This document shows positions 41,060 to 51,889 of a stretch of 64,000 bases of DNA, piece after piece. The notes beneath the pieces are model-generated. The model saw only the letters and a list, made by a program, of their open reading frames with translations. It made no database searches and was not told the DNA's origin. How positions within the stretch are numbered: the stretch's first letter is position 1; every line of letters begins with the position of its first letter. The stretch is from Lumbricus terrestris (lineage: Eukaryota; Annelida; Clitellata; Crassiclitellata; Lumbricidae), in contig OX457040.1 of assembly GCA_949752735.1 (NCBI GenBank), positions 4,319,583 through 4,383,582 on the forward strand, given 5' to 3'. Made by a program: the position numbers and the translations under genes.

Positions 41060-41285
41060 TTACTTGAGACTGATGGTGCCGAAATAAAAGAAGAGACTTT
41101 TGGAGAAGATGATAGTTCAAGGCCCAAGCTAAGGTGACTGCACGAGGTAGACGAAAAATAATTAGATGGATAACATCAAAACGTGGACTGAACTCACAAC
41201 GGTGGAACTGAAAAAGAAGGTCACGAAAAGATTGCATAAAATATGACACGACCAACCCTTGACTCGACGATGGTTGAGGTCAGCT
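41060..41285 (+). pseudogene. LINE ORF2 C-terminal tail, decayed
   Basis: Across frame breaks, the blocks LLEKMIVQG, GRRKIIRWITSKRGLNSQ and the YDTTNP end follow the pattern at the C-terminus of I/L2-type LINE proteins (GKxxxGRxxxRWxxx, then VTNPRP). Stops and shifts show that it is dead. Confidence 0.55.
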
Positions 41286-41289
41286 AGAC

Positions 41290-41790
41290 TTACTATTTTG
41301 TAGGGCGGTGTTTATCAGTGAGATAATCGTTATGGTTTGGCTGTTAGAAGATGCATGTTAGCGTTGGAAATACATGCATGGCAGATAAACAACATCTCAT
41401 TAAATTTTGCTTAGTAGTTCTCAGCGTTCGCGTGACTTGCAACTCGGCTGCTCATTGTTTTTGTCTTGCGTGTTACGACAAGCCAGAAGTTGAGAGGAAA
41501 TACTTATCTGAAGTTAAAAAGAAAGGTGTTTTATATCCAATTCTGATCTTTCCTGTTACCATAAAATGTGGTTATACTACGCGTTGTTGGTTTCAGCCTA
41601 CTTATCTACAAACGCAATTTGCTATATTTATACCGTAACAGCTCTGCTTTAAAAAGGTGTTTGTGTCGAGCTTCAGATTCATTTAATTGTTTCCAGCTGA
41701 TAGCAATATCTAGCGACTAAAAAGTCGCTTAAATCTCCTCTTCAAAGCTAACTACAGATAAATTAGAGTCGATAATAATCTAAGACGGTG
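41290..41790. other. No gene recognised
   Basis: A 95-codon frame at 41351-41638 is rich in Cys but matches no domain I know. AAAGGTGTTTTATATCC and AAAAGGTGTTTGTGTC core variants lie near 41523 and 41652. Confidence 0.4.
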
Positions 41791-41799
41791 TAACCACCA

Positions 41800-41975
41800 C
41801 TCCCGGTACCTCGGGTGTATCGGACATGACTTCTGAAAGGAGTGAGATATCATCTCAGATTTTGATTTAAGATGTGTGTAAATGAACCCATTGCAGCTAC
41901 TGAAAATATCTAATTTTTGTTCCATGCGATAAAAAGTTTCAGATGAAAAACCTTGGGCAGTGCTAGTCTTTAGCG
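41800..41975 (+). mobile_element. TTAA element 3 fragment
   Basis: ACCTCGGGTGTATCGG, GTAAATGAACCCATTGCAGC and a GATGAAAAACCTTGG block align to 15535-15690. It is strongly decayed and both termini are missing. Confidence 0.5.
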
Positions 41976-41979
41976 TAGA

Positions 41980-42479
41980 TATGCGTGTATGTGTGATAGT
42001 TCTTTATATGATCTAATGATAAAATTATAAGATGTAGAATATCAGGACTGTCGAATTTCTTACTTGTTTCTTTGCGAAGAGTGATATCGACGTCAATGTC
42101 ATAATTCAGAAAAAGGAGGAATTGCAGGAAAGGTGGAAGATTGAAAAGGGAGATTAATGGAAGAGATAAAGGTATGAGTTCTCATGTAAGTAGGATGGAT
42201 TTCTTTTACTAGCTATTCTGAATTCATTTGTCCAAAGCGGATGGCAAGCAGATCTCAGCGGATGATTGGGATTTCAGAAGATTTTTGAACCCAATTTTAG
42301 GGAATTTTGCAATCTTCTAATTTTTTTAGGCACTTCACCACATTCATTTTGAAGTGTTAAGAAGCACCACAGCACAATCTTAGCGCCTTATTCTAAAGTG
42401 ATGATAACTAACCTAGATGCGATTTAGGTGCTGAAGAATAAGCTGCATCGCAATATCCTATCTAATCTAAATCCAAAAA
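41980..42479. other. No gene recognised
   Basis: No convincing frame or repeat seen between the TTAA-3 fragment and the LINE. Confidence 0.45.
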
Positions 42480-43400
42480 GCATTTGTAAAGCGCTTCTCA
42501 CAGCAGAGCTATTCAGAAGCGCTCTCAGCGTGACAGGTCCATGAAAATAGAAAAGTCTTCAAGCAACGAATAGATGCAGGTGAATTTCCTACAAGAATCC
42601 TGCCACGAATTTTAGAAGGAAGGCGATTCCAAATTAAAGGACCAACAATAGCAAAAGCTCGATGTTGTGTTAATGATGTTCGTGATCTAGGTACAAATAG
42701 ATCAAAGTGGTCAGCAGAACGATGAGGGCGTGAAGATCTTGCAGAAAGAGGCTTACACATTAGGTCGCACAGGTATTTAGGCGCTAAGCCCTGCAGGGAC
42801 TTAATAACTAGGAGCAAGACCTTGTGTCTGATTAGGGTAAAGATCGAAAGCCAGTGAAGGTCATGAGTCATGTATGTGGAGATGTGCGAGTATCGAGGAA
42901 GTCGTGCGATAAGTCGAGCAGCAGAAGTTGGTAGAGATTGAACAGATGACAAGCGAATCGTAGGAAGCCCAATTTGTAGGGAGTTACAGCAGTCAATTCG
43001 TGAGGAGATAAAGGCATGTACCATAGTCGTAAAGACCTTGGAGGACACCGATCTTCTAATTGCCCTAAGTCGTCTCAAGTGGTAGTAACAGGTCAAGAGT
43101 GACAGGTGTTTAGTACGTGTAAAAGTCAGAGTACTGTCAAGTGTGACACCCAGATCACGAACACTAGAAGAAAAGTTGAAGTCGGGGAATAGTGAATTTT
43201 ATTAAAAACAATGAAAGGGTGTGCCACATAAGCCATATGAGAGATGTAGATGGAGCTCATGATCTACCATGTCAAACGCCACAGAGGCATCACAGAGTGC
43301 AAGAATAGATAGCTGAGATCTATCGATTGCCGTGTAAATATCCGAAAGAAGGGAAAGGAGAAGAGATTCTGTCAATGACTGATCTAATAAGGGTCGGGTA
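42480..43400 (-). pseudogene. CR1/L2-like LINE, C-terminal third
   Basis: The minus frame 42509-43096 has 195 codons with SRIDCCNSLQIGLPTIRLSS, HDLHWLSIFTLIRHKVLLL and IVGPLIWNRLPSKIRG, ending ESASE. Upstream, across stops, DASVAFDMVDHELH (near 43280) corresponds to the first reverse-transcriptase catalytic block (DxSxAFDxVDH). The core between is partly deleted. It is the same family as 27820-28476. Confidence 0.85.
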
Positions 43401-43554
43401 GATGTGAACTAAGGTTTTCTTCGAAGCTTCCCAATGGTCTCCAGATACTGCTCTCGTAAGATTCATCCGGTTTTTACATTTGTTAATAACATACTCTGTT
43501 TTTGTGGTTTTAATGATTCTTCCAGGAATACAAAAAATACAGTTTTTCGCGGTC

Positions 43555-44530
43555 TGTGGATATTATGGCGTCATGGCATAACTTAATAAAGGTGTTTTCA
43601 CGCGTTTTTATAATTATCTGGTTTAGTTTCCACCTTGCAGCTGCAACTTCATTCATTCATTTTAGAATGTATTTAGCGCCTCTTGAAGAGAACTACTCAG
43701 AGGCGCTTTCGGTTTAACTGCAGATTACTTTACATTGTGTTACAATAATTATTTGTACGTGTTATCAAAGCCTCGCGGGATATATCAATATCAATATCAA
43801 TATCCCTAGGCACAGTGCCCGTAGGAGTCCGACGCCACTCTCTGTCTGAGTCTGTCTCGCGCCATGTTACCCAGCTTCAACCGGTCCGGTCAGCAGGTCT
43901 GCCCCATACCATTAACATCTTGAAGCAGCTGGACCACCTTATCTGAATGAAGAGAATATGGGAGAGAGGCATGAAGGACAACTGGGTCAATGCCCGTATG
44001 TGTCCAATGCTCTCTTCTCCGACTCTCTCCACCAGTCTGTCCTGACCGACCTGTGCATGTCTGCTCCACATCATGACACCTTGAAGCATCTGGGCCGCTA
44101 TGTCACTTGTGTAGTGGTTTTTGCGGATTTCAATCGTCTGGGTCTTTTACTGCCAGTGTATCGCCACCCATCTGGCAAACCTTTCTCCTTTTGTCCGGGC
44201 TTAGGACCGGCACAGAGACATTGTTGGTTCCCTGTGGCGGAGGATGGATGCAGTTTAACGTCATGCCCAGGACCCGCCTCGCGGGAGTAGATTTCTAATA
44301 AAGACAGCTTAAATGAGTACTGTGATCTGCACTGTCGTTGGAATGATAAGAGATGGAATGATGGTCATTGCTACCACGTCACCCTCAAATGCACTGACCA
44401 ATATGATATGCCGAGGCTACGAAAATGAAGTCCCTAAAGCTTCCTATTCAATTAACCACGACACATTCTTGACCAGCTTAATGCAATGGTCCCCTATACT
44501 ATGCACTGTGGCACACAACATTCCGACGAC
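43555..44530 (+). repeat. Dispersed repeat A, copy 4, split by repeat B
   Basis: The left half (43580-43780) has AATAAAGGTGTTTTCACGCG, TTAGCGCCTCTTGAAGAG and CGCTTTCGGTTTAACTGCAG. The right half resumes at 44277 with CCTCGCGGGAGTAGATTTCT and later AATATGATATGCCGAGGCTA. Confidence 0.7.
43781..44276 (-). mobile_element. Retroposon-like repeat B, copy 2, with 10 bp target duplication
   Basis: The flanks are CCTCGCGGGA at 43771-43780 and 44277-44286. The left edge is a (ATCAAT)n-type repeat, which on the minus strand is the 3' tail. It matches 795-1265 inverted. A 110-codon antisense frame is present, but no protein family is recognised. The variable-length direct repeat and simple tail fit LINE-mediated insertion. 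Confidence 0.8.
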
Positions 44531-44539
44531 TTGTTGAAT

Positions 44540-44930
44540 TCCGTTGAGTAGGGGAGACGGGGTGATGAAAAGGTTATATGTTACAACGATTATATATTTG
44601 ATGTTTACTTATTTGTAGTGTATATCCATGTCCTAGGGCATGCGCCCAGTTAGCCTGCAACATATAGCCCCTGTCCCCTCCTACCTAAATGCCGATTCCA
44701 GGGTGGGACCCTGTACGTGCAATGCTGATCCCGGCAAGCCGTCGTCATAATTCTGACATACCATCGGTGGGTCAATGTCATCTACAAGTCTCTTTGTAAT
44801 CAGCTTTCAACGACGGCAAGCAGTAATGAGATGTACTTAAGCATGTAGTCTAATGTATAGTGTGGAGATAGACAAACATACAGATGGTGCGTGAGATATA
44901 CCGGTGAGGAGCAAAATTACTTCGAAAGAA
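44540..44930. other. No gene recognised
   Basis: A moderately G/C-rich patch (44630-44830) with GGGTGGGACCCTGTACG lies here. It may be part of a repeat with no second copy in this window. Confidence 0.4.
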
Positions 44931-44934
44931 GAAA

Positions 44935-45025
44935 GCTCATGAGTGCTGTAATATGCCGAGCAAATTTCTGCCCAGGGTAACGGCCTCTGTTGTCATAGAC
45001 CCTGGTCAAATCGGATCCACCACCA
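44935..45025 (-). repeat. Dispersed repeat C
   Basis: TAATATGCCGAGCAAATTTC, GGTAACGGCCTCTGTTGTCA and ACCCTGGTCAAATCGGATCC are the reverse complement of the 18308 copy. Confidence 0.7.
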
Positions 45026-45111
45026 CCGGTGAGGAGTCCTCTATAAAAGCCTAACCAAGAACAGACATAATAAAGCAACAATTATTACCTACCAGCCCTG
45101 TATATAATATA

Positions 45112-45164
45112 ATATTGTATATTGTATATATATATATATATAGTATATATAGCATTATGTGTAA

Positions 45165-45222
<58 letters not shown>
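45112..45222. repeat. (TA)n and (TG)n microsatellites
   Basis: A TA-rich tract at 45112-45150 and about 28 TG units at 45167-45222. The Cys/Val and Thr/His frames across it are artefacts. Confidence 0.97.
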
Positions 45223-45225
<3 letters not shown>

Positions 45226-45419
45226 ATTATAGTTATGGTATATAATGCTACAGGACAAACTGGACAATGCATGCTAAATGACAAAGATAAGCAATGGGAC
45301 TATCTATAGATCGCCACATTTACACACCTTACGTTTGTGTAACCACCGTTTTTATAAGAGACCCTGACGTTCCACAGTCATGTGGACACACCTCCAGGTT
45401 TACGGTTATTCAATATCTG

Positions 45420-46130
45420 TTTCAGCTCATATTAAATTTTATGTTCCTTAGCTGCTGAGAAACGTTTATAAAGGTTTGCGTTGTGATGCAAGCATCACAC
45501 ATTTTTACACATTTTTTCCCATTATGATCACTTCCGGTTTTCAAAAGACAAGCTAGTGAACATGAAAATAATTATTAGTCCTTCATTCCATCAAAAGAAT
45601 GGTATAATACCGTTTGTTTTCCGTAAAGAATTATGAATACCATAATATCATCGTTGACAAATTAAGAGGTGAGTGGATATAATATCACCAGCACTGGGCC
45701 AACAGGAGTGCCTCGTCTACGTCGGGTATAACTGTTTAACTGTTAATTATGGTGTGGACTTTTTTGCCTCAAAATGCGTTTGTCATAAATGGACCCATAC
45801 ATTTGCATGCAGCTTTATATAACATCAATATCCACACGATGCATGTGTGTTATACGAGAAAAACTGGGGTGGGGGATTGCAAGAACACTATAACATCAAG
45901 GTCGAAAAATTAAGAGGTGTGTGGATATAATATCACCCACCACTAGCGTTTCGTCTATTTCGGGTATAACTGCCAATTATGGTGTCGGATTTTTTGCCTC
46001 AAAATGAGTGTCATTAATGGGTACATACACTTGCCTACTGTCTACATAACATCAATATTTTATTCCACGCAACGCATGTGTGCTGTACGAAACAATTGAG
46101 GCGAATGGATTGGTAGACCCGGTGTTTTGA
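45420..46130 (+). mobile_element. TTAA element 3, decayed copy with internal duplication
   Basis: GATCACTTCCGGTTTTCAAA and AAGAATGGTATAAT match 15200-15460. Two ~230 bp direct repeats (about 45660-45890 and 45900-46125) each hold a GTGTGGATATAATATCACC-like block, CGTCTAYNTCGGGTATAAC and TTTTTTGCCTCAAAATG. Both termini are lost. Confidence 0.6.
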
Positions 46131-46254
46131 CAGCGTTAAATGATGTCTGTCGGAGATGTGAATTCACTTGCAATTATATGCTGTAAATTGTCGTCAACGA
46201 ACCTTGATGTCATACGACGCCTTTAAACCTTCAAGAAATAAGATGTTTGTTTTT

Positions 46255-46470
46255 TGTTTGTATGCGCACTTGTTATAGCGCCCCTTCAAGCTCTCTACTG
46301 CTCTATCATGGTGGCAAATTCATCATAGAAGGCCCGCGATGGTAATGTAATGAGATGCCGTTTAACTCTGCATCGATCCACTCATCAACTCCGTCACAAC
46401 CCTGCATACCTGTGACAGTGCCAGTCCAAAGCCTGAAGAAAGGAGGAGGGCGGCGTTGATGATAATTGCT
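46255..46470 (+). repeat. Dispersed repeat I, copy 1 (with F-like block)
   Basis: CACTTGTTATAGCGCCCCTT and CAAGCTCTCT match 50280-50460 on the other strand. CAGTGCCAGTCC and AGGAGGAGGGCGGCG resemble repeat F. Confidence 0.45.
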
Positions 46471-46659
46471 GTCACACAGTGTCGATAAACCGAAAAACCA
46501 GAGCAAACTGATTTTGGACGTCATCAAATTATGGACGTGACGTCATTCGATTGCTGCCTCGAGCAATCAAGAATATTAATACTTCTTATATTATTGCAGT
46601 GTCGATTTTTTCAGCCGAAGAAGAACGTCATTGTTGTTAAGTTTGACCTTTTATATCGT

Positions 46660-46835
46660 CTTATAACGCGTAAAAACGGTGTATAATTTCACCACTTTCT
46701 TGCACTTTCCATTGTTTAGCGACACCTTACGATAAACTGAGATGTTGGCGTCAACTTACTCAGCATAGCATTTAAGATTGCGCTGAATAATGTTGACAGT
46801 TTATACGCAACTGTTTGGCATCTGATAATTATGAC
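46660..46835 (+). repeat. Dispersed repeat E, copy 2
   Basis: CGTAAAAACGGTGTATAATT, TTTAGCGACACCTTACG and TGAGATGTTGGCGTCAACTT match 40845-41010. Confidence 0.6.
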
Positions 46836-46944
46836 GTTGTCTCCCGCTAGAAAGGTAGACGAATGGGTCATGAAACAGTGTTTGATCTAGTACCCTGCTT
46901 TGAGTGAGGGGAATTCGGCTCTTTTTTGGTGGGGGTCGAGAAAA

Positions 46945-47833
46945 GTCCGTATACATACAAGCTCATTAGAAGCTGACAAAGTTTACACAGAAATATCGAT
47001 ATGCGTTGTAAAAACCACAAGTTTATCACACATTTTAATTTGTTTTAGCACTTCCGGTCATCAAAAGTCAAATTAATTGGTACGAAAAAATAGCCATACG
47101 TGCCTTCTATAGAATGGCATCTCTTAAAAAATAAATTATGGATACGTTACAATAGAAAAAACAGGAAAATATTTACGAAAATAAAACCTATATATATATA
47201 TATAAATTTATTTTGAGCACTTCCGGTTGTCAAAAAACAACTCAATTAGCACCAAAATGTAGCCCCACATTCCCTCTATAGAATGGTATTATTTATGTCC
47301 ATTACTGTAAAACGACGGATAAGATATAGCTGATAATCTGAGGGGGGTGGTATCCACCCCTCTGGTACCTCGGGTATATCGGGTATAACTTTTGAACGGT
47401 ATGGAGTTTCATGAAAACTTTTACCTCAAAATGTGTGCAAATGAACCCTCTACACAAGGCCGTAGCCAGGATTTTAATTCGGGGGGTGTTTTCCCGAAAA
47501 AATTCTGACAACTTTTGTTTTAGTTGACCTTTTTTAGTCATCAGATGCTTTTTTTAGGATTTTTCGCCCGAAAAACCTCCAGCACGGCGTAAAATGATCT
47601 AATTTCATGATTTTTTCTTCATAAGTCACGATTTTCTCTTGTTTTTTTGCGTAAATGCATTATTTAATTTTTAGGTTTCTTTCATTTCGGGGGGTGTTCA
47701 AACACCCAAAACAGCCCCCTAGCTACGGCCTTGTCTCTACAGCAACCTAAAATGTCAAACTTTTATTCGAAACGAAACAAGAGTTATTTTGGAAAAACCT
47801 AGGGGCCGCCCCTCTTGGTAGCCCGAGGGTTAA
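46945..47833 (+). mobile_element. TTAA element 3, right part
   Basis: It aligns to about 15090-15728 and ends GGTAGCCCGAGGGTTAA at 47833. The inner hairpin GGGGGGTGGTATCCACCCC is kept near 47342. The left end is missing. A hAT-like MITE has inserted at 47455-47733. Confidence 0.8.
47455..47733. mobile_element. hAT-like MITE, 279 bp
   Basis: The termini are CAAGGCCGTAGC and its exact complement. The flanks CCTCTACA (47447-47454) and TCTCTACA (47734-47741) match at seven of eight bases. The complete TTAA-3 copy keeps CCTCTACA once at the equivalent place (near 15620), which confirms the insertion. No coding sequence. Confidence 0.9.
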
Positions 47834-48149
47834 GGTATTGCAATGCTTCTTAATAAAGGTCTGTTTTCACACTTAAACTTTTTAAGATTTCCACCTTATA
47901 ACGACAACTTGAGGCAAAATAAGTTGGCATACACATTTTTTCAAGTATATTCTTCCACGCACGACACTGTACATCGCAAGCTAATTACATGCAAACAAAA
48001 AACGTCAAAGCATTTATACACATACCTACAAATGAATTAGACTAGTTGCTGCATCCAAGGCCATGCAGCGTCAAACCAATGCAGAAACCCTTTCGCGCGA
48101 TCATCTGCGGAATTGGAAGTCAGTGGAGTAGGTACGTTCTGCATGCAGT
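47834..48149. other. No gene recognised
   Basis: A 65-codon frame at 47843-48040 has no known domain. No repeat was matched. Confidence 0.4.
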
Positions 48150-48157
48150 CCCTGACG

Positions 48158-48321
48158 CATGGGCGGAGTTTTCTTGGAGGGGCTAACTTATGAGTCTGCG
48201 CCTTCTGGGTGGTGGGGGGTGGGCTAAGCCCGGGAAAAGATACCGTTCTCACGGTAAAAAAACTGAACATGGATCTTCTTGGGGGCTATAGCCCCCTAGT
48301 CCCTGACAAACTCCTCCCATG
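48158..48321. mobile_element. hAT-like MITE, 164 bp
   Basis: The termini are CATGGGCGGAGTTT and, from the other end, CATGGGAGGAGTTT. A perfect 8 bp duplication, CCCTGACG, flanks them (48150-48157 and 48322-48329). The interior is only hairpin-prone G/C-rich sequence. Confidence 0.9.
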
Positions 48322-48344
48322 CCCTGACGTGACCAAGTTTATGG

Positions 48345-48500
48345 ATATGTAGGACATCACCGGCACATTATACAATTTGGATGGACAACGTCAGAGAAGA
48401 TCTTCAGGAGATGGATATTGGCATGACAAGAACAAAGGACCTCATCAGAAGTAGAGAAGTCTCGAGAAATATGGAGGAGCCTCATCATCGCCAGTTCTGA
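48345..48500 (+). pseudogene. LINE ORF2 C-terminal tail
   Basis: The frame reads WMDNVREDLQEMDIGMTRTK, then DLIRSREVSRN, the W/R-rich end of a non-LTR reverse-transcriptase ORF. Everything upstream is missing. Confidence 0.6.
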
Positions 48501-48814
48501 TAGGCATCCAACTGTTTTGCGACCTCATTTTCTTAACCTTGTCATATTATGAGTGAGCTCATTTTCTGCCAAACGCTCGAATAACACACCTCTAATAGAA
48601 AGTTATGTTATGCAATAAGATTGAATGTAAGTCCGTCTTTTATAATTTCATCGATGGTTGTTACAGTACTGCCGTGCTAAACAAAAAGACAGTAACTCAA
48701 TTAATTTTTTTCCCGTTTTGAGTTAGCACTTGTTTTCACATCTTCACAATATATGCTATCATAATTATCTAGAAGCAAGGAAACCGTATATGTCGGGAAA
48801 CTTGGTTAAAAACG

Positions 48815-48855
48815 GCGTCTGTTGTCATAGGTCCTCGCCAAATCTGGATCTAACC
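48815..48855 (-). repeat. Dispersed repeat C fragment
   Basis: GTCTGTTGTCATAGGTCCTC and GCCAAATCTGGATC match the first half of repeat C inverted. Confidence 0.5.
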
Positions 48856-49044
48856 ATCCAAGAATCTTTACGACTGAAAACAGACTTCCGTGCAAGTTAT
48901 AAGTATGACATAGAATCCAAGATTATTATACATAATCTGTTCGAATTCCAGTTCCAAGAGTGCAGGAAACAGGACGGTGACGCCATGACTAGTGATTTTA
49001 CTTACGATACACCATCGTTTGTGCAAATACAGAAGCAGCCATGA

Positions 49045-49140
49045 GTATGAAGCAAAAGCAACTTTATCTTCGTAGCCTCGACATACGAGGCGAGTGGTCA
49101 GTCCTCTTCCTGACCGTCCTATCCGTCCACTGAGTTACAT
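49045..49140 (-). repeat. Distal repeat-A fragment
   Basis: GTAGCCTCGACATACGAGGC and GTGGTCAGTCCTCTTCCTGA resemble 23365-23405, which in turn matches the end of repeat A. Partial and diverged. Confidence 0.35.
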
Positions 49141-49424
49141 ATATTTTATATGCATTCAAAAATTAATCTTGCCTCAGACGACAGATTGAAAAGAAACGAA
49201 AATCGGACGAGAAGACTATGTCGATGGGAATGAAAACATTTTTGAAATAAAACAATACAAATAGGTCAAGACCCAAGGTAGCCAGTGGATGTCATTAAAC
49301 AATAGATTAATGTCGTAAAAATTGTCATCAAAGTATTTATAGCGCCACACAGCAATCATTGCTTCGCAATAGTGTAACGTGGAGGTCGATTTCGAATAGC
49401 TCTGCTTTGAGAAACGCTTTAAAA

Positions 49425-49610
49425 TATTCTTATTAGATTAGACTAGATTGGATTATAAGTCATTCGGTCTTCCTTAGCTGCGAACAAGATTCATTTCCTC
49501 TCTTTATCGATTTTCAATCACCATATCGACGTGAAAAATAAAATACCGGGTTTGAACACCTTCTATAAAGAATATCAAAGTTTGATAAATACCCCGTTTT
49601 AAATTAGTTT
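49425..49610 (+). repeat. Dispersed repeat H, copy 2
   Basis: GATTAGACTAGATTGGATTA, TAGCTGCGAACAAGATTC and GGGTTTGAACACCTTCTATA match 18070-18290. Confidence 0.55.
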
Positions 49611-49634
49611 AACTGGTTCAGTACCTTGCTCTCA

Positions 49635-49715
49635 AGTGCTGTAGTACACCGAGCAAATTTCTGTCCAGGGTAACGGCCTGTGTTGTCATAGACCCTGGTC
49701 AAATCGGATCCACAG
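49635..49715 (-). repeat. Dispersed repeat C
   Basis: GAGCAAATTTCTGTCCAGGG, GTTGTCATAGACCCTGGTCA and AAATCGGATCC match 18308 inverted. Confidence 0.7.
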
Positions 49716-49719
49716 ACGT

Positions 49720-50275
49720 TAAGTTAGATTAAAACGATTAAAAGAATTCCTCCTTGGATCAAAACATCGCAACCTCGAGAATCCTGGTTGACACGAGGAG
49801 TTCGACCTTCGTGTACAACGCTGACGTCGGATCCTTGGGGTAGTCCTGGTGCTACCAGTTCTTGACTGAAAGACTAAAAAGGTCGTTTTTCCCCTAAATC
49901 AACCGGACAAAAAGAATGTCGTCGGTAACTGCCTCGCCGACTGTCATCAGTCGAATTTGTCTCACCGCTATAAACGCTAAGTAGATCCTCTTGAATGCAG
50001 GCTATTCACACCACAGCTACATGTAAATAGCGCAGTTTTGAGGTTCGTAAGGAACTAAGTGAAGTGGTGGCCCTGTGCAGAAAGTGCAGCGTGACAGGAG
50101 GCCAGTCAAGAATGTAGTATCAACTGCTGAGAATGAACGTAGTAGCTTTCAGAAAGTAGTTCGCGAGCGTGGACAATAGGACGATAAGCATGGCCCTCAT
50201 CTATTTGAGCTCGGGACTGGCACCAGCAATTTTTATCAGATAAGTTGAGCTCCGATTGGAGCAGCAGTAGAGTCA
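49720..50275. other. No gene recognised
   Basis: No domain, terminal repeat or structured RNA was recognised. Confidence 0.45.
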
Positions 50276-50279
50276 AAGG

Positions 50280-50460
50280 GTGGATGGATGGATTGATCCT
50301 CAGTTCAATAACCACAGCGTATGTTACAGTGGCTGTTGACTTTTGCTCAGCGCTTCGGCGTGAAACTCCGATGCAGTGTCCGCTCTGCATTCGGGAGCGC
50401 CTCTGAGTAGGGAGAGAGCTTGAAGGGGCGCTATAACAAGTGCACATACACACTTTGCCG
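50280..50460 (-). repeat. Dispersed repeat I, copy 2
   Basis: GGGAGCGCCTCTGAGTAGGG and AGCTTGAAGGGGCGCTATAA followed by AAGTGCACATAC. The first blocks also resemble CR1/L2 LINE 3' ends, so it may be a LINE-mobilised SINE. Confidence 0.5.
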
Positions 50461-50469
50461 AACACTCTA

Positions 50470-50920
50470 GTCATATAAGAAACTTTTCATTCTACCGTCA
50501 TTTATTTACTAAAAAAGTAAGACGATTGTAATTGATTTTTTAAGATTTGCAGAAGTCGGCGTCAGGAGATGGGCAGAATCGTCCCAGAAGAATAATTGTG
50601 GACATCAAGAAGCCGAGAAAGTTGAATATGAAGAAAACCAGACAACGGTGCAAATGTAAATACAACGGCAAAGCAGTCATCTGGTATTTCAGAGACCGAG
50701 AGGAGGTCATGCGATAGTAGCCACCACCCTATTTAAAACCCCTATACAAAGGGGTACCGAAATTTGCGCACAAGGTAATCCTTGCAATGATTTTTCACAT
50801 CTTCCGAAAATACATAAATCATTATTTTTGACATATTAAATCACTTTAATAGTTCTTGCGAGATCTTTTATTAGAGGTGTTTAATTCCAGCAATGTGATC
50901 ATGTGACATCTCAAGTCTTA
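50470..50920. other. No gene recognised
   Basis: A TTAGAGGTGTTTAATTCC core copy lies near 50873. Nothing else is seen. Confidence 0.45.
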
Positions 50921-50924
50921 AAAG

Positions 50925-51060
50925 GGCGTTCACAGGTTCATAGTTTAGTGGTTAGCATGCTAGTATGTCAACCAAAAGGTCAAAGGTTCAAACCCCATAT
51001 ATATTTGGAACGATATTTATGCTGCAGTTTAACGTAACTATGTAATAAAAAAAATCATTA
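50925..51060 (+). mobile_element. tRNA-Asp-like SINE or tRNA pseudogene
   Basis: A box A-like TAGTTTAGTGGTTAGCATG is followed about 30 bases later by box B-like GGTTCAAACCC. ATGTCAA between them sits where an Asp (GTC) anticodon loop would be. The acceptor arms AGGTTCA and CATATAT do not pair and the anticodon stem is broken, so it is not a working tRNA gene. An A-rich AATAAAAAAAAT tail near 51040 favours a SINE. Confidence 0.6.
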
Positions 51061-51389
51061 GAGACCCCTCCTCCTTTATCCAGACTTGGTACTGTTACTG
51101 ACCGATTGAAAATAGTGGCGGAGTTTTTTGTGGTTATGCTTTTTTAAAATTTCTTGTTGTATGGAATCAAAACCCGTTGACGACAATTTGCAGCTTATAC
51201 ACTGTGCAGTAAAAAGGAATTTATTTCGTCTGACATACATCATCTAACGTTGTCTTAGCAGTCTTTGATCGTTGCAATTAATAACACCTGCTATGCATGT
51301 TATGCTGTAGCCTATCTTTTGCAATTTCATTGATATGCTGAAGAATTTCAAAGGAAAGTCACACAATTTCTTTGATGACTATCGCATAA
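51061..51389. other. No gene recognised
   Basis: Nothing recognisable apart from a weak AATAACACCTGC variant near 51277. Confidence 0.45.
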
Positions 51390-51394
51390 TATAT

Positions 51395-51600
51395 GCATCA
51401 TAATCGTCGTCGTCGTCGTCATCTTCATCCTGGTTTTCATCGACATCTTCATCTTCTTCATAATCTTCAACATTTTCTGGCAACATTCATCGTCATATCC
51501 TTCATTATCTTCGTGGTCTTAATCTTAGTCAATTTCTTCTTGACTCGTCATCCTAATCGTCACAATCTTCGTCTTCTTTTTCTTCTTCTTTTTTCACTCT
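51395..51600. repeat. (CGT/CAT)n-derived low-complexity pyrimidine-rich tract
   Basis: GTCGTCGTCGTCATCTTCAT grades into TTCTTC repeats. The 69-codon frame across it is a repeat artefact. Confidence 0.8.
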
Positions 51601-51889
51601 AATTTGTGTCGGATTTATTTTGCTGTCTGTGAAATTATTATTATTATGTGTGATGACGTCAAACACAAATTATCCGCGCGATGTCAATGAAAGTTGGTAA
51701 TTAAATACGGAACTTGAAATTTAAACGCGTTAATTAAACACCTTTGTTTATAAATGACATCACTCTATAAAAAGTCTTGACTTCATATTGCTTTCAATGC
51801 TATCTTACTGTCAATTTACTAATATTATCACGTGCCAGTAATCTAGTAATTATTTATTATAGCTGTTGTGATTTCTTATATATTCGTCA

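Noticed and set aside
41034..41255. 73-codon minus-strand frame
   Set aside because: Antisense to a decayed LINE C-terminal tail that is recognisable on the plus strand.
45051..45309. 60-77 codon frames over the TG repeat
   Set aside because: Microsatellite artefact on both strands.
50925..51000. Functional tRNA-Asp gene
   Set aside because: Box A and box B are present, but the acceptor and anticodon stems do not pair and the flank is A-rich, as in a SINE.
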